Source of the DNA: Verticillium longisporum
Lineage: Eukaryota > Ascomycota > Sordariomycetes > Glomerellales > Plectosphaerellaceae
Assembly: GCA_019188255.1 (NCBI GenBank)
Contig: JAETXT010000003.1
Coordinates: 1,798,001-1,862,000 of the forward strand
Length of the DNA: 64,000 bases
Direction of reading: 5' to 3'
Shown: positions 59,315 to 64,000 of the stretch, one piece after another
Position numbering within the stretch: the stretch's first letter is position 1
Layout of the letters: every line of letters starts with the position of its first letter
Translations under genes and position numbers: made by a program
Notes under the pieces: model-generated
What the model was told of the DNA's origin: nothing
Seen by the model: only the letters and a program-made list of their open reading frames with translations
Database searches by the model: none

Positions 59315-60504
59315 ATGGCTTCTGAACGCCACGATACTGCCGCCTCCGCTGCTACAGCGGCAGGCCCAGACGCCGCAGCTGTCGCTCCACCCTCGCCCAG
59401 TATTCCCTCTCGTCGCCCTTCGACTTCGGCGAGCAGGATAAGCCGGACTGTCTCCTTCGACCAGGTCAATCTCGACGCCATCCAGCACACGTCTTCTCAC
59501 CCTCAACCGCCGGTCCATCGCCCAAGCGCCAATACGAACGACCGCATCAGCAACATACTAGAGGTACGGCCCCCCTTGTCACTGTCTTGCCTTCTCTCTC
59601 TCTCTCTCCTCCTCCTCCTCCTCTCCCGGACGCGCCCCCGCTGACGCTATCCCCCACGCCAGGACGCACGAAATCGCAGCGAGACAATGTCGAGCCCAGA
59701 GCATCGCAGGATCCTCGAGTCCGACCGCGAAGATGAGGGACAGAGCAGCGCCGACGAGCGGACTGGCATCTTCACACGCGGCGCCGATCGGAACTATCAG
59801 TCCATCAGCCCCATGACCGCCACGCCCGTGCTGGGACCGCGGGTGAGAAAGGCTCCGAGCACCAGACGATCCACGGCCTCCTCCAGGATAGACCTCTCTG
59901 CCCCAGACGGCAGACCTGACCAGGACGCGGACGCCACCACGGCCGACACCCCCGAAGTGAGCAATACATCGGCGAGGAGAGCGCGGAAGCCGGAAAAGAA
60001 ATCAACGTGGCACGGTGGGCTCTTCTCCCACTTTCAGAGCATCGAGCTCGAGAACAAGGGCAGCGTCGCTCGCGATCACCTAGCTCTAGGTATGTTCACA
60101 GCCCCACACCTCAGCAGGTGTCTCAGGTGTCCTAATGTGAGCCGACAGAGCGTACCTTTCTCGCCTGGCTGCGTACATCACTTGCCTTCGCCTCTATAGG
60201 CATCGCCGTAACGCAACTCTTCCGTCTCAACACATCTCTGCCCAACAGCTCGGGCGACAAGGAGGATGCTGCCTCAGTGACGCTGCGGCGCCTGGGTAAG
60301 CCCCTCGGCGCCACGTTCCTTGGGATCAGCATCGTGATCCTTTTCCTGGGCTATCACCGCTACTTCCACGTGCAGCGATGGATCATTGCGGGCAAGTTCC
60401 CCGCCAGTCGTGGAACCATCATCGCTGTCGCCTTTGTAGCGTTTGCCGTCATGATTGCGAGTTTGATTGTCGTCATCGTAGTGCATCCGCGGTCGCAGGC
60501 GTAG
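59315..60504 (+). CDS. DUF202 (YidH-like) multi-pass membrane protein
   Basis: Predicted integral membrane protein carrying a DUF202 domain, a small module also found beside SPX/VTC-type proteins in fungi; its biochemical role is not established. Exons 59315-59563, 59663-60089, 60149-60504; introns 99 nt (with a CT/CCT tract) and 59 nt. Phases close at 343 aa. The first about 220 residues are hydrophilic, Ser/Thr/Pro/Arg-rich and probably cytosolic. The domain begins at the second splice: ARDHLALE/RTFLAWLRTSLAFASIG, the hallmark of the family, which leads into the first membrane helix. Two more helices follow (GATFLGISIVILFLGYH and IIAVAFVAFAVMIASLIVVIVV), and the protein ends just beyond the third. 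No frame problem was seen here. Confidence 0.92.
59592..59626. repeat. CT/CCT microsatellite within a DUF202 gene intron
   Basis: CT units followed by CCT units inside the first intron (59564-59662); it may simply be an expanded polypyrimidine tract. Confidence 0.85.
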
Positions 60505-61124
60505 CCGTCTAACCAGGATAGCAGAATGTATCTGTTGCTATGTAATTATGTGAGCAGTTCGATGATGGAGCGTCTTGATTTAGGGTGTTGAATATCTGGT
60601 CTGGGTGACCCTCAACGGATGTGTTTCGCGGGGAGTTAATAGTCGGCTTTAGCCAAGGAGCAGAGATATCAAGAAAGAATTCTTTTCAGAGTACGCCCTG
60701 TTAGCTTCAATGCGACTGGAAGAGATGCCTCGCTGTTGTGGATGTTTCTGCGTTGAACCTTGTTGCTCTGCAGACTTAAGTGGAGCGGGAATGAGCATGA
60801 GCATGTGGACCAAATCATCACAGCTCCATCTGGACCTCACCCTCGACCAAATCACAGGCCCATGCAAGATCTCAACGGACGTACTCGGTGCTTGTCGCGA
60901 CGTGACGTCAGTGGAACATGAGAGAGGCGTTCTTCCCGCCAACGTCTTCAACGGTTACTTAATTCCAACCCGTTGGCTCTGCAAACGCCGACACGGGCAT
61001 CCGACCCCGCGATACATCGACCCCGCCAAACCCCTCCACAGAAAGCTCATCGTCAAGCTTCTCAACATACACACATATACACACCAAAGCGGTGCCCTCG
61101 GCCCCGTACACCAAGTCCTCCATC
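60505..61124. other. Intergenic between DUF202 and HCS1 genes
   Basis: About 620 bases between two same-strand genes; 3' flank of the first and promoter of the second. The 100 bases before 61125 contain ACACACATATACACACC. No gene recognised. Confidence 0.5.
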
Positions 61125-63667
61125 ATGGCGCCCAAAGAAGAACCGCCATCCATCCCCCTCTTCGCCTCCACCCAGCTCGCCCTCCTCTCGAGCGAGCTCG
61201 CCGCCGACCTGGCCCAGACCTCGACGCTGCTCGCCTCCCACGCGCCCGCGACCCTGCAGCGCGCCGGCCTCGCCCTGACCTCCCTCCTGCCGCAGGCCCG
61301 CCGCACCGGCCCCGGCGGCCGCACCCTCCTCGAGCTCGCCCCCGACCCGGCCACCGCCAAGACGCAGGACCTGCCCGAGCACGGGCTGCGGCCTGGGGAC
61401 ATTGTGCTCGTCGCTGAGCAGCCGGCTGGCGCGGCCAAGAAGAGGGAGCTCAGGGAGCTCGAGGCCAAGGGCGGCAGGGCCGTCGTGGCGAGGGTGCGGA
61501 GGGAGTGCGTCACTGTTGCGCTTGAGGGGGAGGAAGAGGGGGACTGGAGTGGTCGGCTTTGGATTGTCAAGCTGGCGGATGAGGTCACGTACAAACGGTG
61601 AGTTGTGCAGTCTTTATTTCGGCTAGTCATATGAGAGAGAGAGAGGGGAGGGGACAGAACCGGAATCCGAGTTTGGTCTACCATGCGATGCTGACTGGCT
61701 ACCAGGATGAACCAAACCATGGAGAAGCTGCAAAAGATGCCCGAGGCCGAGTACTCGAGCTTCATGCGCGTGCTCTTCGGATTGTCCAGTCCGTCTCCCA
61801 TACCAGTGGATCTCGCAGCAGACGGGGAACTTGGCAAGCTCGAATGGATCGATCCATCTCTCAATGATTCACAAAAGGACGCCATCCGCTTTGCCCTCGC
61901 GTCGCGGGAGGTGGCACTCATCCATGGCCCTCCGGGTGTAAGTGATCACTCCGAGGAGACAGCATCCACCACGATGCTGCGCCTTCATACTGACACGCAG
62001 TCAGACTGGCAAAACTCACACCCTCATCGAGCTCATCCTTCAGCTTGTCCGCCGCGACCAGCGCATCCTCGTCTGCGGCCCCTCCAACATCTCCGTCGAC
62101 AACATTGTCGAGCGCCTCGCCCCCATAAGATCCCCATCATCCGCCTCGGCCACCCAGCCCGTCTCCTCCCCTCCGTTCTTGCTCACTCTCTCGATGTCCT
62201 GACGCACACCTCCTCAGCCGGGGCCATTGTCCAGGACGTCCGTGCCGAGATGGATGCCAAGCAGGCCTCCCTGAAGAAGGCTCGCACCGGCCGCGATCGC
62301 CGCGCCATCTATGCGGATCTCAAGGACCTGCGAAAAGAGTACCGCGAGCGCGAGCGCGGATGCTTGCGCGAGCTGGTAGGAGGCAGCAAGGTCGTTCTGG
62401 CGACTCTGCACGGGGCCGGCGGGTTCCAGCTGCGGGATGAAAAGTTCGACGTCGTCATCATTGACGAGGCGAGCCAGGCCCTCGAAGCACAGTGCTGGGT
62501 ACCGCTGCTGAGGGCGAACAAGGTCGTGTGCGCGGGCGATCACCTGCAGTTGCCGCCGACGATCAAGTCGCTGAACTCCAAAACCAACATGCCGAAGAAG
62601 AAAGACGAGGAAGAGGTGCCGATAGTCAAAGGCATGACGCTTGAGACGACCCTCTTTGACAGACTTCTTTCCCTGCATGGACCATCAATCAAGAGAATGC
62701 TTACAACGCAGTATCGCATGCACGAGGCTATCATGCGGTTCCCCTCCGATGAGCTCTACGAAGGAAGGTTGGTGGCTGCTGAATCAGTTGCGACGCGCCT
62801 CCTCAAAGACATGCCATATGCGGTACAGGACACGGAAGATATGAATGAGCCTCTTGTCTTTATTGACACGCAGGGCGGAGACTTCCCCGAGAAAAGTGAA
62901 GAAGACAGCGACGATGCGGCGAAGAAGGCCAAATTAAGTCTCAACGGCGAGAGCAAAAGCAACGAAATGGAGGCAGCAGTTGTTCGGCAGCATGCACGCC
63001 AGCTGGTCGAAGCGGGGATCAAACCCGAGGACATCGCGGTTGTCACGCCTTACAATGCCCAGGTGAGAAGTGCTGGCGAATGGGTGCCCTCCCCGCCATG
63101 TCACAAGAGAGTTTGTTTCACGGTACTAACAATAGACAAATCAAGCTCGCGCTGCTGGCGCCATTAAAAGAAGAGCTCCCAGGCATCGAGTTGGGGTCTG
63201 TAGACGGCTTCCAAGGACGCGAGAAGGAGGCTGTCATTGTCAGTCTCGTCCGAAGTAACGGAGACGGTGAGGTGGGCTTCCTTGCAGAGAAACGAAGATT
63301 AAACGGTATGTCCGTCTGCAACATCTCAAAACTGACGCTATCTATCCATGGACGCGTGAGGTTGACGAGGATCAGTGGCCATGACGCGACCGAAACGTTC
63401 GTTGACCGTTGTTGGCGATTCAGAAACAGTCAAAAGGTAAGATTGCAACGACTTAGTCTTCCAGCTTGCATGCCCAGCTGCGCAGGCGAATTCCTGCCGA
63501 GACGTGGCACAGATCTCCTGAGACAGGCTGTGAAATTGACATGTGAGGGGAAAGGCAAGCTGACTCTTGATTGCAGAGGAAGCGCATTTTTGAGGAGGTG
63601 GATAGAGTTCCTGGAAGAGAATGCCGATCTGAGGTATCCAGACGTCTCAGTGCTCCAGGAGGCCTGA
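61125..63667 (+). CDS. HCS1: Upf1-like SF1B helicase of the Hcs1/SMUBP-2 (IGHMBP2) family, one-base deletion in exon 3
   Basis: 5'-3' nucleic-acid helicase; the yeast member is DNA polymerase alpha-associated helicase A. Six exons: 61125-61597, 61706-61937, 62005-63062, 63146-63305, 63376-63436, 63577-63667; introns 108, 67, 83, 70 and 140 nt. The N-terminal beta-barrel-type region lies before motif [15 protein letters not shown], which is assembled exactly across the second splice. Later motifs: [17 protein letters not shown] (Ia), [12 protein letters not shown] (II, DEAS box), [13 protein letters not shown] (III), [11 protein letters not shown] (IV), [21 protein letters not shown] (V) and [15 protein letters not shown] (VI). 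At 62120-62124 a run of five C breaks the frame; a sixth C gives [24 protein letters not shown] and 691 aa with all phases closed. Motif VI has Met where most relatives have Leu. A start 33 bases upstream would be GTG and is rejected. Confidence 0.94.
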
Positions 63668-64000
63668 TTCCTTGTCCGCTCGACTTTTGGGACGGACGAG
63701 GCGCAGCTGATACGCCAATGGTCTGGTTCGCGCCACGGCCCGCGGCAGAATGTTGAGACGATCTAGGAGATCGCAACGACCGGTCGACCCGAAGCATTTC
63801 GTCCCAGAGATCACTCGCTCCAGCGGATCTCATGGATTGACATGAGCATTTTATGCCTCTTGATGATGCTGGTTCGGGAGCCAACAGTTCGCGCATCATG
63901 CATGGCACTCGTAGAATTCACGGGCACATCATCCAAGCGAGCTGGCCCGCCAGTTCCCGGAGTCTGGGAGGAAGCCTGTGGAGTAACGTTGGCGCCGTGC
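63668..64000. other. 3' flank of HCS1 to window end
   Basis: The last 333 bases hold no recognised gene. A minus-strand frame across 63453-63908 overlaps the HCS1 3' exon and shows no family resemblance. Confidence 0.5.

Noticed and set aside
61092..61124. Upstream start of HCS1 at 61092
   Set aside because: That codon is GTG; the first ATG in frame, at 61125, is the expected start.
60959..61921. 320-codon open frame on the minus strand
   Set aside because: It overlaps the first two exons of HCS1 on the opposite strand and consists of low-complexity Ser/Arg/Leu sequence, a typical shadow of a GC-rich gene.

Overview
The window comes from a filamentous ascomycete nuclear genome, most likely a Sordariomycete. 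Genes have short introns (about 46-350 nt) with GT...AG ends and CTAAC/CTGAC-like branch sites. Coding regions are GC-rich at third positions, and every housekeeping protein has its clear relatives in that class. The Msn2-type regulator at 39.2-41.3 kb looks most like those of Glomerellales (Colletotrichum/Verticillium relatives). The placement below class is inference from protein resemblance, not a search result.

Layout. 1.3-7.2 kb: mitoribosomal protein mS29/DAP3 (-) and the divergent ribosome-biogenesis gene RRS1 (+), then a RhoGAP protein (-). 11.7-15.3 kb: secreted/vacuolar M28 aminopeptidase (-) and Rab geranylgeranyltransferase beta BET2 (+). 17.4-24.4 kb: a five-exon zinc-finger-like protein (+) and the mismatch-repair ATPase MSH3 (-), convergent. 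26.5 kb: a small secreted cysteine-rich protein with a TATA box. 27-39 kb: 12.3 kb with no gene I can recognise. 39.2-41.3 kb: Msn2/SebA-type C2H2 stress regulator. 45.3 kb: tRNA-Lys(CTT). 47.2-53.5 kb: an accessory pair, head to head, of a fructosamine-kinase-like gene (-) and a large hydrolase-NACHT-WD40 NLR gene (+), both carrying in-frame stops. 53.9-63.7 kb: DPH6, an aldo/keto reductase, a DUF202 membrane protein and the helicase HCS1.

Two kinds of damage should be kept apart. Eight otherwise conserved genes each need exactly one extra base, nearly always inside a short homopolymer, to give a full-length protein; in each case the exon phases then close exactly. This looks like base-calling deletions in a draft assembly, not biology. 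The NLR and kinase-like genes instead carry stop codons with the same reading frame open on both sides (plus one extra base in the NLR), which looks like real decay or allelic loss.

Nothing here forms an obvious biosynthetic cluster. The regions most worth following are the NLR/kinase pair, the secreted cysteine-rich protein and the long gene-free stretch before the Msn2-type gene. No mobile element with recognisable coding capacity, no rRNA gene and no CRISPR array was seen.
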